Shown here piece after piece: positions 21,969-31,690 of a stretch of 64,000 nucleotides of DNA. Under the pieces are notes generated by a model. That model was not told the DNA's origin and searched no databases. It saw only the letters and a program-made list of their open reading frames with translations. Origin of the DNA: Moricandia arvensis (Eukaryota > Streptophyta > Magnoliopsida > Brassicales > Brassicaceae); assembly GCA_905132765.1 (NCBI GenBank), contig CAJHQP010002248.1, forward strand, positions 26,531 through 90,530, given 5' to 3'. Positions within the stretch are counted from its first letter, which is position 1; each line of letters starts with the position of its first letter. The translations under genes were made by a program, and so were the position numbers.

Positions 21969-22917
21969 GGAACACCAAGGTTAGAGACGGGGGAGACATG
22001 AAATTCACAGCAAATTTAGCACTTATAGCTATTTAGGAAATTTTTTGTTTTCTATTCTCGAGTTGCGACTCAACTAGGTTAACAAAGTCTTAAGTGGTTA
22101 GAACTAGCCAACTAGGGAATTTACCAACAGATCTTGCGGCCGAGGCTTTACATGTTGTAACGCTCGTTCACGAATTAAGAATAAGATCTTATTTGCTCTC
22201 TTTCGTTATTATCGATTGTTTACTTCATTTGTTTTCATTACTTGATTGCTTGACGTTCGGCTTAGCATAAATCTGAGACCTCTGAGAAAGTTAGGGTTTC
22301 TTAACTTTCCTTATTTTGCGGAAATCGACAGTGCGAATTTTGGTTCCCACACATCTAGAAAAGAAAAGATTAAGATGATTTCCAGAAAGATGATGAGGGG
22401 TAGGAAGATTACTTGTGACCCCATTATTCTAACTCAGAAAGGAATGATCACACAATGTTGGAACCAAGGGGTAGGAAAATCTCCTATGACCCCATTTTTT
22501 CCAACACTTTGTCAAAATAAAAAAAGAAGATGAACAAGACGGACTGCAACAAAGTCATTTTTCATTGGAATAGAATAAAGAAATAAAAAAGAGAGAAAAA
22601 AGATTCAGAGAAGAGAGAAAGAGGGAAAAAGGGATTAGAGAAGACTACATGTGTGTTTATAAATTTTCTTGAGTAAAAGTTCATGTGTCATTTGATCGAT
22701 ATTCTTAAAGTAAAACATGCACCTTTTTATTGTAAGAAATAAGGTTAGTAGAAGGTTTTTTCATACATTATTAGTTAAGTTGTTGGCTAGATGGTTTTGG
22801 TTGCTAAGCTAGGGTAGATTACATAAGATACCTCTAAATTTGGCATTGATTCGATGTGGGTGCAACATTGCAGAGGTGATAATAGTAAGTTTAAAAATTG
22901 TGTGTTCCTAAGGGAAT

Positions 22918-23436
22918 TGATATACTATGAAATTTACCAGTTTTCACTCATAGTGTATGTGCTTTTTAGAGTCTATTATAGGTGTTTGGAGTCTATTTTA
23001 GAGTGTTTACAGGTCCAAGTATGTTTTGGAGCAACGTAGATATTATGGAGTATTCTGAAACTTAATGATGAGGAAACTCGTAGTTGTTGGAGAAATCAGA
23101 AGCCAATGTCGAAATCAAGTTCTGATTAGACTCAGAGCAGTTCTGAATATCTTACTTTTGCATTCGAGTTCTAGGATGATTTATCACACACCCGTAATAT
23201 CTATACATCATAATTCTATTGTCTGAAACTCTAAATCTAGCTACTTTATCTTATCGTTTACAACAATTTGTTTACTTGTCTACTACTACCGGTTAACGTT
23301 TTCATATTAATTACCAAATTTAATTTTATTATTTTAAATTTTTTATACCTAACTCTTGTAGATTCGATCCTTAAATAATTCAGCTGCATCTCAAATGAGA
23401 GAAAAAATTGCTGTAGATTAATTTGAACATATCTCA
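22918..23436 (+). repeat. 3' LTR of element C, internally deleted
   Basis: It starts TGATATACTATG, corresponding to the TGATAGGTCC start of element B's LTR read on its own strand, and ends AACATATCTCA. The length is only 519 bp against about 1.2 kb in B. The middle is missing: the sequence jumps at about 23145 from the first part to the segment with ATCTTACTTTTGCATTCGAG. The five bases after it are GTAAT; the matching duplication would be left of the window if A and C form one array. Confidence 0.75.
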
Positions 23437-23550
23437 GTAATCTTACATGTTGAACGTTTTGTCTCATTCACCATTAATAGAAGAGACACTAGGACATTGT
23501 GTATATACAAATTGATGGAACGAAATGTAAAACATGAATTCACAGCATTA

Positions 23551-23815
23551 GAGCATATGCAGCAGGGGTCTTTAAGGGAGAATCCTTAGAAAAAAAATAA
23601 TTAAATAATTAGTGGACTTCATAAATAGTTAAGAATTCGATCCTTAAAGTCTTTCTCTAAAGACTGATTCTTAGGAAGTCCTTACTGTTTGCGGGTCTCC
23701 GCGACACGTGACGACCCGTGATTAGTTGATATTTTTTTTTAATTTTTTTTATAATATTAAAAAAAAGTGTGAATAGTTAAGGACCCCCGTTGGGTCCTAA
23801 CTGTTGCAGGTGCTC
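23551..23815. mobile_element. PIF/Harbinger-type MITE 1
   Basis: A 265-bp element has inverted ends GAGCATATGCAGCAGGGGTC and GAGCACCTGCAACAG (read from the right). It is flanked by the TTA duplication (23548-23550 and 23816-23818). It has no coding capacity. The ends resemble those of the complete Harbinger element at 49595-53624 (GAGCATGCGCAGCA). Confidence 0.85.
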
Positions 23816-24365
23816 TTAGTACATTAACGTGCAATGTAAGAAAATATTATTTTTACATAAAAGTTGGCAATAAACGTATAAAAGGAGTAGTATTATATAG
23901 TACAAAAAGTTTATCTCCGGACATTTACTAAAACATTTTCCGTTTTTTCAATACATAGGTAGGTCTGGATACATCATAAGTGTAGCACCTACCAAATTTC
24001 CCAACAAATTTTTTTTAGATATAATAGATTTTGCATTTAGATGCTGAATCAATATTAAATAAATGAAAAACATCTGAATATTAGCATTCAGATGGAACGT
24101 CTAGATAAAAAACGAATATGGTCCAAATTATAACCAAAATTTGTGTTTTTTTCTAAATTTTCAAAATTAGCAATTTTCCCTTAAATATTTATACAATGTT
24201 TTTTTTCAATATAAATCACAGATACGAAATTTGTGTCTAGTAAGATACAATAAAGAAAGACGCTATAAAGGACATATGAAGACATCATGGACCATACAAA
24301 AAAATATATATATGCAAAAACAAAAAGATTTTATCCATTTTACATACTTATCAAAAGAACGATCC
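23816..24365. other. Intergenic, nothing recognised
   Basis: AT-rich sequence without a supported gene, RNA or bounded repeat. Confidence 0.5.
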
Positions 24366-25212
24366 AAATTAACTTAATCGATTTATTACACTATAAGAAA
24401 TGAAGCAATTGATATTTTAATGAAGCTACTAATTAGGAATGTTTTCTTATCCAAATTTTAAACTGTTTTATTACATCTTTCTTTTTTTCTTTTTTCTAAT
24501 TACTTCACTAATTATATTTATTATAATAATTAATATCACTAATTTTACGTGTGAATCATAATAATTTCATATGTTTGAATAAAATTATTTCATTCGTGAC
24601 AAAGATTCCAACGGGATAATAAATAGTTTTTATTTATTCACATTCATCCAAGTATCCATCCGAATAGAAATCGCTTTTATGATATCGTTTTTTGTTGTTC
24701 TAAAACTAAACTACATGTAGATATTATATATTATTAAAACAGAAGTACAAATTTGAGAATGCTAAAATTTACTCATTTATTACAAAAATAATTAATGAAG
24801 CTATTGATGTTTTAATGAAGCTACAATTAAGGAATGTTGTCTTATCCAAATTAACTTAATTGATTTATTACACTATAATAAATGGAGCAATTGATATTTT
24901 AATGAAGCTACTAATTAGGAATGTTTTCTTATCCAAATTTTAAAATGTTTTATTACATCTTTCTTTTTTTTCTTTTTCTAATTACTTCATTAATTATATT
25001 TATTATAATAATTAACATCACTTATTTTACGTGTGAATCATAATAATTTCATATGTTTGAATAAAATTATTTCATTCGTGACAAAGATTCCAACGGGTTA
25101 ATAAATAGTTTTTATTTATTCACATTCATCCAAGTATCCATCCGAATAGGAATCGTTTTTATGATATCGTTTTTTGTTGTTCAAAAACTAAACTACATGT
25201 AGATATTATAAA
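24366..25212. repeat. Two near-identical copies of a ~365-bp sequence
   Basis: Copy 1 (24366-24729) and copy 2 (24848-25212) both run from AAATTAACTTAATYG to CTACATGTAGATATTATA with only scattered differences. The 118 bases between them begin with a Helitron-like start (ATATTATTAAAACAGAAGTAC). A shorter third stretch of the unit (about 24790-24840) precedes copy 2. Two 55-base repeats around TTTCTAGACG follow (25205-25300). The unit is non-coding. Confidence 0.85.
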
Positions 25213-25331
25213 TTTCTAGACGGGATTTGAGTTGATCCTTCCGGATCCGGGTAGGTTCATATTATAAATTTCTAGACGAGGTTTGAGTTGATTTAAATTA
25301 ATACCCGCTCGGTGAGCGGGTCCAGCTCTAG
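24722..25331 (+). mobile_element. Small non-autonomous Helitron (3' end secure, 5' end tentative)
   Basis: The 3' end is an 8-bp stem ACCCGCTC/GAGCGGGT (25303-25310 and 25314-25321) followed by CCAGCTCTAG and then T. This is the hallmark hairpin plus CTRR terminus. The likely 5' end is near 24722-24730, where ATATTATTAAAACAGAAGTAC resembles Helitron starts at 53958 and 63053 of this window. The expected leading TC has decayed. Confidence 0.6.
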
Positions 25332-25644
25332 TTTATTATTATTGTAGGTAGATACAAATGTATATGGGGATTTCTTTTGCTTCCACGCTTCTAATTGTGT
25401 GTTGCAAAATTGAACCCGATTCGACTCGTGTTTTGACACACAATTGATGATGATTAATTAAAAATAACAAAAGTAGAGAGAACTATACAAGTGCATCTAC
25501 CGTCTGTCTGTTCCAATCCGACGGCTGTGTGTACGCCGTACAATTTAGACTCAATCTGACGGTGGAAAAAAAAGAAAAAAATCGCACAATCCCTCAAATC
25601 TAACAGTTTGTGTTGTGTGTGTGAAAGACGAAACGAGCAGAGAA

Positions 25645-26684
25645 ATGGCAGCCGCAGCTATCTCCGCCGGACCAAACCGCCTTATAAGCTCAGCATCCGA
25701 TGTTCCTCTCCATCTTCCCACCAAGTTCAATTCTTTCTTCTTTCACTCCGGGAAGACTCCGCAGCTCTGGCGCTCCTCCGCGATTCTCCTGCCTTCGCGG
25801 CGGCGATGCGCGGCGCCGCCTAAAGCCAGTTCTCGAGCGGACGATTCCCCGCCGTTCGACATGTCTGTGGAGGCGGCTATGAAGGTACTCGGTGTCTCTG
25901 AAGGAGCTTCCTTCGACGAAATACTTCGTGCCAAGAAGTCGATTCTTGCTTCCCGTAAGGACGACCCCAACGCTATCTCCCAGGTCTCTCCCTCTCTCTC
26001 TCTCTCTCTCGAAAGTTTCCAAATTTGGATACAGAAGAATTTCCCCGTAGCCTCACTGTGAATTTGATCTCTCAGGCGGAGGCTGCATATGACATGCTCC
26101 TGATGCAGAGCCTCAACCAACGCCGAGCAGGCAAAGTTGTGAGCAACAACATTCGCTACGCTGATGTTAAATCCACCAACCCTGTGGGTACTGGGAGGGT
26201 GTCTCAGTGGATGAAGAATCCACCTGTATCTGTTGATATGCCATCCACTAGTAATTTGGGTATTCAAGCTGGAGTTTATGGAGCAATGATGGTCTTGACT
26301 TACGTTAACGGCAGTTCCATTGACTCTTATGGCGGTGCTGATGTGCCAGGACTTATATTAGCCACCAGCTTTGGAGCTTCCCTGTACTTCATGACCAAAA
26401 GAAACGTCAAGCTAGGTAAGTATCTTCTTCTATTGAACTCACCTCTCTCAGTATCAAGCAGGTTTCAACTTGGTTTGGTTTGGTTTGGTTTGGTTTGGTT
26501 TGGTGCAGGGAAAGCAGCTGCAATAACTGCTGGAGGACTAGTGGTAGGTGCAGTGGTGGGATCGACCGTTGAGAGCTGGCTCCACGTTGATGTGGTTCCG
26601 TTTTTGGGTATCCACTCCCCAGCCGCAGTCGTGAGTGAATTTATAGTCTTCTCTCAGTTCTTGGTATCTCTATGCTTAAGGTAG
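25645..26684 (+). CDS. CPP1-like plastid chaperone-like protein (DUF3353 family)
   Basis: Three exons (25645-25983, 26076-26415, 26509-26684; GT-AG introns) give 284 residues. The N-terminus is Ser/Arg/Ala-rich with few acidic residues, typical of a chloroplast transit peptide (about 1-60). It is followed by the J-like domain starting at about residue 72 (DMSVEAAMKVLGVSEGASFD, RAKKSILASRKDD, AEAAYDMLLMQS). Hydrophobic helices follow at about 177-195, 207-225, 229-252 and 262-282. The family includes CPP1, which stabilises protochlorophyllide oxidoreductase in plastids, and the cell growth defect factor; this paralogue's own role is not established. The closest Arabidopsis relative by memory is At2g20920. 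An in-frame ATG ten codons earlier (25615) exists, but the MAAAA start fits the family. Intron 2 ends in five TTTGG repeats before the acceptor. The length is close to that expected and no damage was seen. Confidence 0.9.
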
Positions 26685-27473
26685 AACTACTTTAGACATT
26701 GGCTTTAGCTCGAACCCTGTGACATTGGTATATGTACGTCTTCCCTTTATATGTATTTTGTACAGAACACCCAAAGCAAACAATAGCTCATCTCCAAACA
26801 TGCGTTTCCTTGCAAATTGAAGTCTCTTAATTGTGTAAACCAAATCAAAGAGCAGGGTTGTTAAAATTAACAAACAGAGACAAAGAAAGTAACGATTCTG
26901 GTGATCATTTTTTTCCACACTTCACACCTACGAACACAGTTAACAAGCAAAACTAGCATTTGCTCTTTTGCCTATACAATAGTCAATCCAGCCTAGTTCC
27001 AAGGCTACTAGTGTTTTGTAGCAGGCAGGCTCACAATGGCCCCTGTCACCCATACATCAGGCTTAGCTCACAATGGCCCCTGTCGTATATTTGTTGTCTT
27101 TCAAGGGGACTTGCAAGAAGTTTATTGACATTCTCAACATTCATATTCTCCACTTTAGTAGAAGGGAATAAGGCAGGGCTGAGATATTGGTAAAGGAGAT
27201 CATTTCTAGAAACAACATCTCATGTCCCATATCTATTTTTAACGGGCAGATCTTCGTAGAGACATGTTGAGTAATGGAAAGTGCAAAGCCCATTTTCATA
27301 CATATATTTTGGTAAAATTGGTTCATTAGAAAATATAAATTTTAAGGCAATTCATTCAGACATTTTATTCATATCAATCAACAAAAATATCTCTGAAAAT
27401 TCTCTTTCGCAATACATTCCAACAAAAAGAACATATGAGATTAAACATACATGTTGTAGAGGAAAAGATAAAT
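26685..27473. other. Convergent 3' region, no gene recognised
   Basis: This holds the presumed 3' UTRs of the CPP1-like gene (+) and the DUF1279 gene (-). A short CTCACAATGGCCCCTGTC sequence occurs twice (about 27030-27047 and 27067-27084). In my recollection of Arabidopsis one further gene (a SNARE-like protein) lies at this place; I see no trace of it here. Confidence 0.5.
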
Positions 27474-27857
27474 TCATCCGCCGGTTTTGAGGATTTTTCT
27501 CTGCCTGAGGAATCTAGCAATGGGAGGTGTCAGGGCCATCGTGATGGGAACCCTGATCGGAAAGAGCGCCTTATTGCACAGAACCGCCAGAGCTAGAGCT
27601 CCTCCGGCAGATTTTGCCAGCTGTTTGGTCTTGTTGTCGGAAGTAGCCAAGACTTGCTCATCCTGATTAAGATCGAGGCTAGGGTTAGGGGTTTTCGAGA
27701 ACCATGGGATCTGGTACTTGTCCAGGAGGGACTCCACATCGACGTTGTTCTTGATGGCGATGTAGAAGCCACTAATCGAGACGCCGGAGACGGAGAAATG
27801 AACCCCCAGTGCTACTTTCCCGTACTTCTTCACAATCTCCTTGAGCCGACTCGCCAT
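27474..27857 (-). CDS. DUF1279 family small membrane protein
   Basis: A single exon of 127 codons begins MASRLKEIVKKYGKVALGVH. The DUF1279 (FAM210-like) signature is seen in KYGKVALGVHFSVSGVSISG, a first hydrophobic helix followed by a polar NNVDVESLLDKY segment. A second helix is at about residues 84-104 (AKSAGGALALAVLCNKALFP), followed by VPITMALTPPIARFLRQRKI. Members of this family are organelle membrane proteins of uncertain function; no catalytic residues are known. The gene is complete, with a purine-rich context before the ATG, and lies head-to-head with the first PEARLI-4 gene about 395 bases away. By memory it corresponds to At2g20940. Confidence 0.9.
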   Translation of the reverse strand: MASRLKEIVKKYGKVALGVHFSVSGVSISGFYIAIKNNVDVESLLDKYQIPWFSKTPNPSLDLNQDEQVLATSDNKTKQLAKSAGGALALAVLCNKALFPIRVPITMALTPPIARFLRQRKILKTGG

Positions 27858-28252
27858 CGGTGATACGCACGCAGATCATCGAGAGAGAGAGAGGGGTTTG
27901 TTTTATTTAGGGTTTATCTTCCAAACCCTCCTCTTGGGCCCATTTTGTCAAATGACCATCACTGAGCCCATTTAAAAGCCCGTTACTATTAAAACGATAA
28001 TAATAATAGGTCCAGGTTGGTGAAGAATGATTGATTCGTATGTTTAACAATCTCTGAATCATAATTTTCAAAAAATAAGGGGGTTGCCAGAACTGACCAA
28101 GTCAGTGTGAGAGTGGCTGCTAGAGTGCTAGAGTTGGATAGACATCAATTTAATATTTATGACGTCTGACTGTCATTCTCAGCTTATTAATTGCCCATGT
28201 AGAGATTTAAAGACCTCTCTCCTCCAAGAGGCCAAGACGTTCACAACCAGGG
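27858..28252. promoter_or_regulatory. Shared upstream region of DUF1279 (-) and PEARLI-4 (+) genes
   Basis: 395 bases separate the two divergent start codons. It contains a GA/CT-rich tract (27878-27895) near the DUF1279 start and AT-rich sequence in the middle. GGGCCCA-type motifs (CTTGGGCCCATTT near 27934 and GAGCCCATTTAAAAGCCC near 27966) resemble the TCP/site II elements common in plant housekeeping promoters. No certain TATA box was seen. A bidirectional promoter is inferred from position only. Confidence 0.5.
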
Positions 28253-30342
28253 ATGGATTTCTTCAACTCAAACAGAGAGAACAAGTATGGCAAAAGAACA
28301 GGTCAGTTTTTCTTTGTTTCTTAGTTTAGATTAGATGTCTGGAAACAAATACTCAAGTGTTGGTGTGTGTCTCCAGGATTGTTCAGTCACAAAAGTGCTA
28401 GCAAGAGCAACCCTTCCAGCCCTCTTCATCCCACCCAGGCTCCTAGATCATCTCTGCCTGTGACTCATTTCGGTATTAAAAGATCTGAATCAGAGCACGC
28501 GTTCCCAATCTCCGATGACCACACCACTCACTGGAAACAACAGCATCATGTCTCTGAACGTGTCTGCCATCGACCTCCTGTGTACAGATATAGCACTGTA
28601 CTACTACTAATACCAATACTCTTGTCTTAACTCTCTTTAATGTGTGTTTTAGTTTACACTTTTCTTTCACTTATCCTGGTTAGCCCGAGCGTCCTAGAGA
28701 GAATGGTAAAGAAAGAGCGGAGGACATGTTTTATGAGCCTCATGCTGACGTGACCCCAAGGAGCGACGCTTCTATGAGCCCCTTTCGGTCTGCCAGAACC
28801 CACACGGTACTCACTCATTTCTGCATTCTTCCAAACTACTGAAACTAAAACGTTTAGGGTTGTCTGGCCTGTGATTTGCAGCCTGATCGCCGTAGGAAGT
28901 CTACCGACTTTAGCAGAGAGCTCTATGAGAGAATGTATGAGGCAGAGGCCAATGTGAGCCCCTTCCACCCCTCCAGAAGCCGCTCTCCAGCTCCCTACAA
29001 CACGGTACTGGTCCTAAATCTTGTGTCTTTTACATTTTACTTCTTCTCAATAAGAACCAAAATCATTTGTGAGTGCAGCATGATCGAGGGAGAGACTACA
29101 GCAGAGAAAGGTACGAGGCAGAGGGCCATGTGACTTCACGGAAAAGCGCTCCTTCAGGTCCATTTCATCCGTCCCGAAGCCCTCCACACACAAGAACAAT
29201 GGTGGCTACACTAAACTCTTTTAAGCCCTTGTTAATTAAACCAATGCTCTGATTTTGCTCTTCTTAATTAGTTGCAGCCTATGAGATACTACAAAGATAA
29301 AGATCATTTTGAGGGGATGTACGAGGCGGATGGAGAAGATGATACACCGCATAGCAGCCCACCCATGAGCTCTGTTCATGGAGCAACAAGCCGGTCTCCG
29401 CCACCACCATTCTACTCATCTAGCGATGAAGAAGACAACCATTCCACCTACCTCTTTCCAGAAATTGCAACTGGACATCGTTCCAGGGGCGTCTCAGGGA
29501 GCAGCACGGTATTCCTCCTGAAAATCTGTTGAATACCTCTAAAGTAAGGTGTATGAAAAAAACGCTTAAAATCCAAATGACGATTTCTTTGCCTTGTGCA
29601 GCCGGTTCATTACAAATACCATAACACTGCGGCTGAAACATACGAGCAAGACAAGCATTTTGAGCCGCCGGAGCTGCCTGACGAGTCTGAAAGCTTCACT
29701 ATGCAGGAGATCACCAAAATGCGCGGAATTGATAGCAACTACGAGGCAGGCAAAGAAGAGACACAGTTGGTGATCTCCGAGGCTTACGTCTCCGTGGCCA
29801 GTTACAAGGTGCGGCAGAGTGTCTCCGCCACGCTCCAGACCATTCTGGACAAACAAGGAGATATAGCCGCCTCCTCAAAGCTGCAATCCAGTTCCACAAG
29901 GTCGTTTTACCTGGAATCCTTGGCCACGGCAGTGATGGAGCTGAAATCGACGGCACTGAGAGATCTGACGAAGGCCCGCGTGGCCGAGATCGAGGCGGTG
30001 GTGAAGGACATGGACTCGGTCAAAATCGACGTGTCTTGGCTCAAAACAGCAGTCAAAGAACTGGCCGAGGCGGTGGAGTGCTTTGGGCGGTACGACGCGG
30101 CTAAGATGGAGAAAGAGGAGTGCAGTAGGGGCATGAGGGAGGGGAAAGTGGAAATGGAGGAGCTGAGGGAAGAGTTGAGGAGGAGGGAGAAGGAAACGAA
30201 GGAATGTAGAGAGAGGGTGACGGCAATGGCGGGTAGGCTGGGGAAGCTAGAGATGAAGGATTTGAGGGTGACAAATAATCTGGAGCTGTTCCAGAGCAAG
30301 GTCCATAAATTCGACGGCGAATATGTCTTTGCAGAGGTCTAA
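28253..30342 (+). CDS. PEARLI-4 family protein, first tandem copy
   Basis: Seven exons (28253-28301, 28377-28597, 28684-28806, 28882-29004, 29079-29201, 29278-29508, 29602-30342) give 536 residues. The N-terminal half is Ser/Pro/Arg/His-rich and low in predicted structure. Exons 3, 4 and 5 are each exactly 123 bases, in phase 0, and encode variants of one 41-residue module (EAEANVSPFHPSRSRSP and similar). The C-terminal exon holds the PEARLI-4 domain: FEPPELPDESESFTMQEITK, then helical ISEAYVSVASYKVRQSVSAT, and a long coiled coil (about 450-525, EEELRRREKETKE-like). The family was named from an aluminium-induced Arabidopsis transcript and is often called phospholipase-like; no lipase triad is visible and function is unclear. 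It lacks the CPNA-NPFHEC motif of the second copy. Most internal exons end ACG before GTA. Confidence 0.85.
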
Positions 30343-30594
30343 AAAATACGAATGTTTTTTTTCTACATCCAACGAGCAAATTTACCAAATTAAAAATAAT
30401 TATTATAAAGTTCGGTGTTATGTTATCAAAGAAGTCCTAGAGGGTCATAGAGACCCTATTTCAGAGCGTGAGGAATCGATTTGCCCGAACTGAGATCGAT
30501 GTGATCTATCTATCACTTTGGGTGTCAATGATGTATATTCTTGTTTATCTTGTGTTCCGACGTATAGCAAACTCATTTTCTTTTCTTGTATATC
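30343..30594. other. 3' flank of first PEARLI-4 gene
   Basis: AT-rich presumed 3' UTR and spacer. No clear terminator or polyadenylation motif can be singled out. Confidence 0.4.
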
Positions 30595-31690
30595 TCGATT
30601 TCTTTAAATTAACTAGACTTTAACTTTTAAGTTATTCTCTCAAATAAAACGTTTGTAATAGTACTTGAAGATATAATTTACAAAGATTTAATATTTCACA
30701 CAATAAACTATCAAATTCATACTAAATTAGATTAATGATAAGACAACAATAAAAAAACCAATAAATCAAACGAGTTGTAAACCATAGGAGAAACGCTAGA
30801 TCTACTAGGGATTATCAAATAAAAGACTCAAAACTATAATCAGTGGTGTCAAGGGTTTATAAGGATCAATTTCAAAACTCGAATGCAATAAGTAAGTTTT
30901 TCAGCTCTTGATACGGAAACTTGTTAGATGTCTAACTCTAGTCTAAAACCAATTCTTGCTGCGAAGAAGATGAATCAAACAAGCATTAATCCAGATTCAA
31001 TATTTTCCAAATACAATCCTAAATTGCTGTGAATGGATAACTAATCCAAAATGATTTAGATTCAGGTTATTAATTACACTCTCTTGTCTCACAGTGATCA
31101 TATGATTTTGGGTTTGAGTTATCAGTTATAATACCGTGATATTCCAACTAATCTAGAAACAAGTATGATAAACAATTCTAATGTATAAATTTATAAGCAA
31201 TCCTATGATTATCAATTTGACATGAAAGACATGATATCACTAAATCTAACAATGGGATCTATTCAGACATGATATGAGAAAAACAAATCATAGACTGGAT
31301 AAAAATCACATATAAAACCAATAACAAAACCAAAAAAGTTCCAAAAAATCTTCTCTTCTCTCCAATCTTCAACAAAGCTTAGCCTAATACCGTGGCTACA
31401 TAATAAAAATAAATAGGTTTAACATGTCCATGAGCTTCTTTGGAAATAGGAAACTTATGGGTAAAAGTGCAATTTTTAAAGTCTTGTCAGTCTCGCAACT
31501 TCGCATTAGGATCGATCAATGCCATAGCAGTGTTAGTCGACGCTCACATCATACTGCGGCACTCCTTTCTGCACATCTACAAAAAAGTTCTCTTCAATCT
31601 CTATTTTGCCTATAGAACAAAATACTTTGGTTCAATATATATAGATAACATAGCTAAAGAAGATCTACATATTTTAATGATTGTATATAA
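30595..31690 (-). repeat. Degraded LTR related to elements A-D
   Basis: The stretch beginning AAGTTATTCTCTCAAATAAAACG and continuing through GATAATTTACAAAG-like, 'CTAGATCTACTAGGG' and 'ACTCGAATGCAATAAG' blocks follows the order of the B and D LTRs in plus orientation, ending near GGATCGATCAATGCC (31510). Many substitutions show age. No internal sequence and no clean duplication were found, so it is probably an old solo LTR in the tandem PEARLI-4 spacer. Confidence 0.5.

Larger units (their letters stand above)
20951..22351 (+). mobile_element. Solo LTR E with palindromic CAACTCGCC array
   Basis: The block is 1401 bp, starts TGTTGGGGTC and ends GGTTCCCACA. It is flanked by the 5-bp duplication CATCT (20946-20950 and 22352-22356) and interrupts the CTTGGCATCT-AGAAAAG sequence of element C. 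It contains a TATA box (21962-21968) and, upstream of it, a run of hyphenated palindromes. No internal sequence or second LTR is present, so it is a solo LTR. The family could not be named. Confidence 0.88.
17436..23436 (+). mobile_element. Element C: deleted RT-less gag-protease element with two solo LTR insertions
   Basis: This plus-strand element runs from its primer site (17440-17454) to its 3' LTR (22918-23436). Its own sequence is interrupted by solo LTR F (18517-19709) and solo LTR E (20951-22351). A large deletion has joined the gag N-terminal region to the second half of the protease. The X frame (19736-20197) and the conserved 3' non-coding blocks remain. Confidence 0.8.

Noticed and set aside
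5452..23436. Hidden reverse transcriptase or integrase in elements A-D
   Set aside because: I looked for YxDD, LPQG/F, HHCC and chromodomain-type motifs in both strands of the internal regions and saw none; a tBLASTn search would be the decisive test.
26475..26508. TTTGG repeat in the CPP1-like gene as a functional repeat
   Set aside because: It lies at the end of intron 2 just before the acceptor and is best explained as a simple microsatellite; the exon junction stays in frame.
29907..30299. Minus-strand 130-codon open frame, Ser-rich
   Set aside because: Antisense shadow of the coiled-coil exon of the first PEARLI-4 gene.
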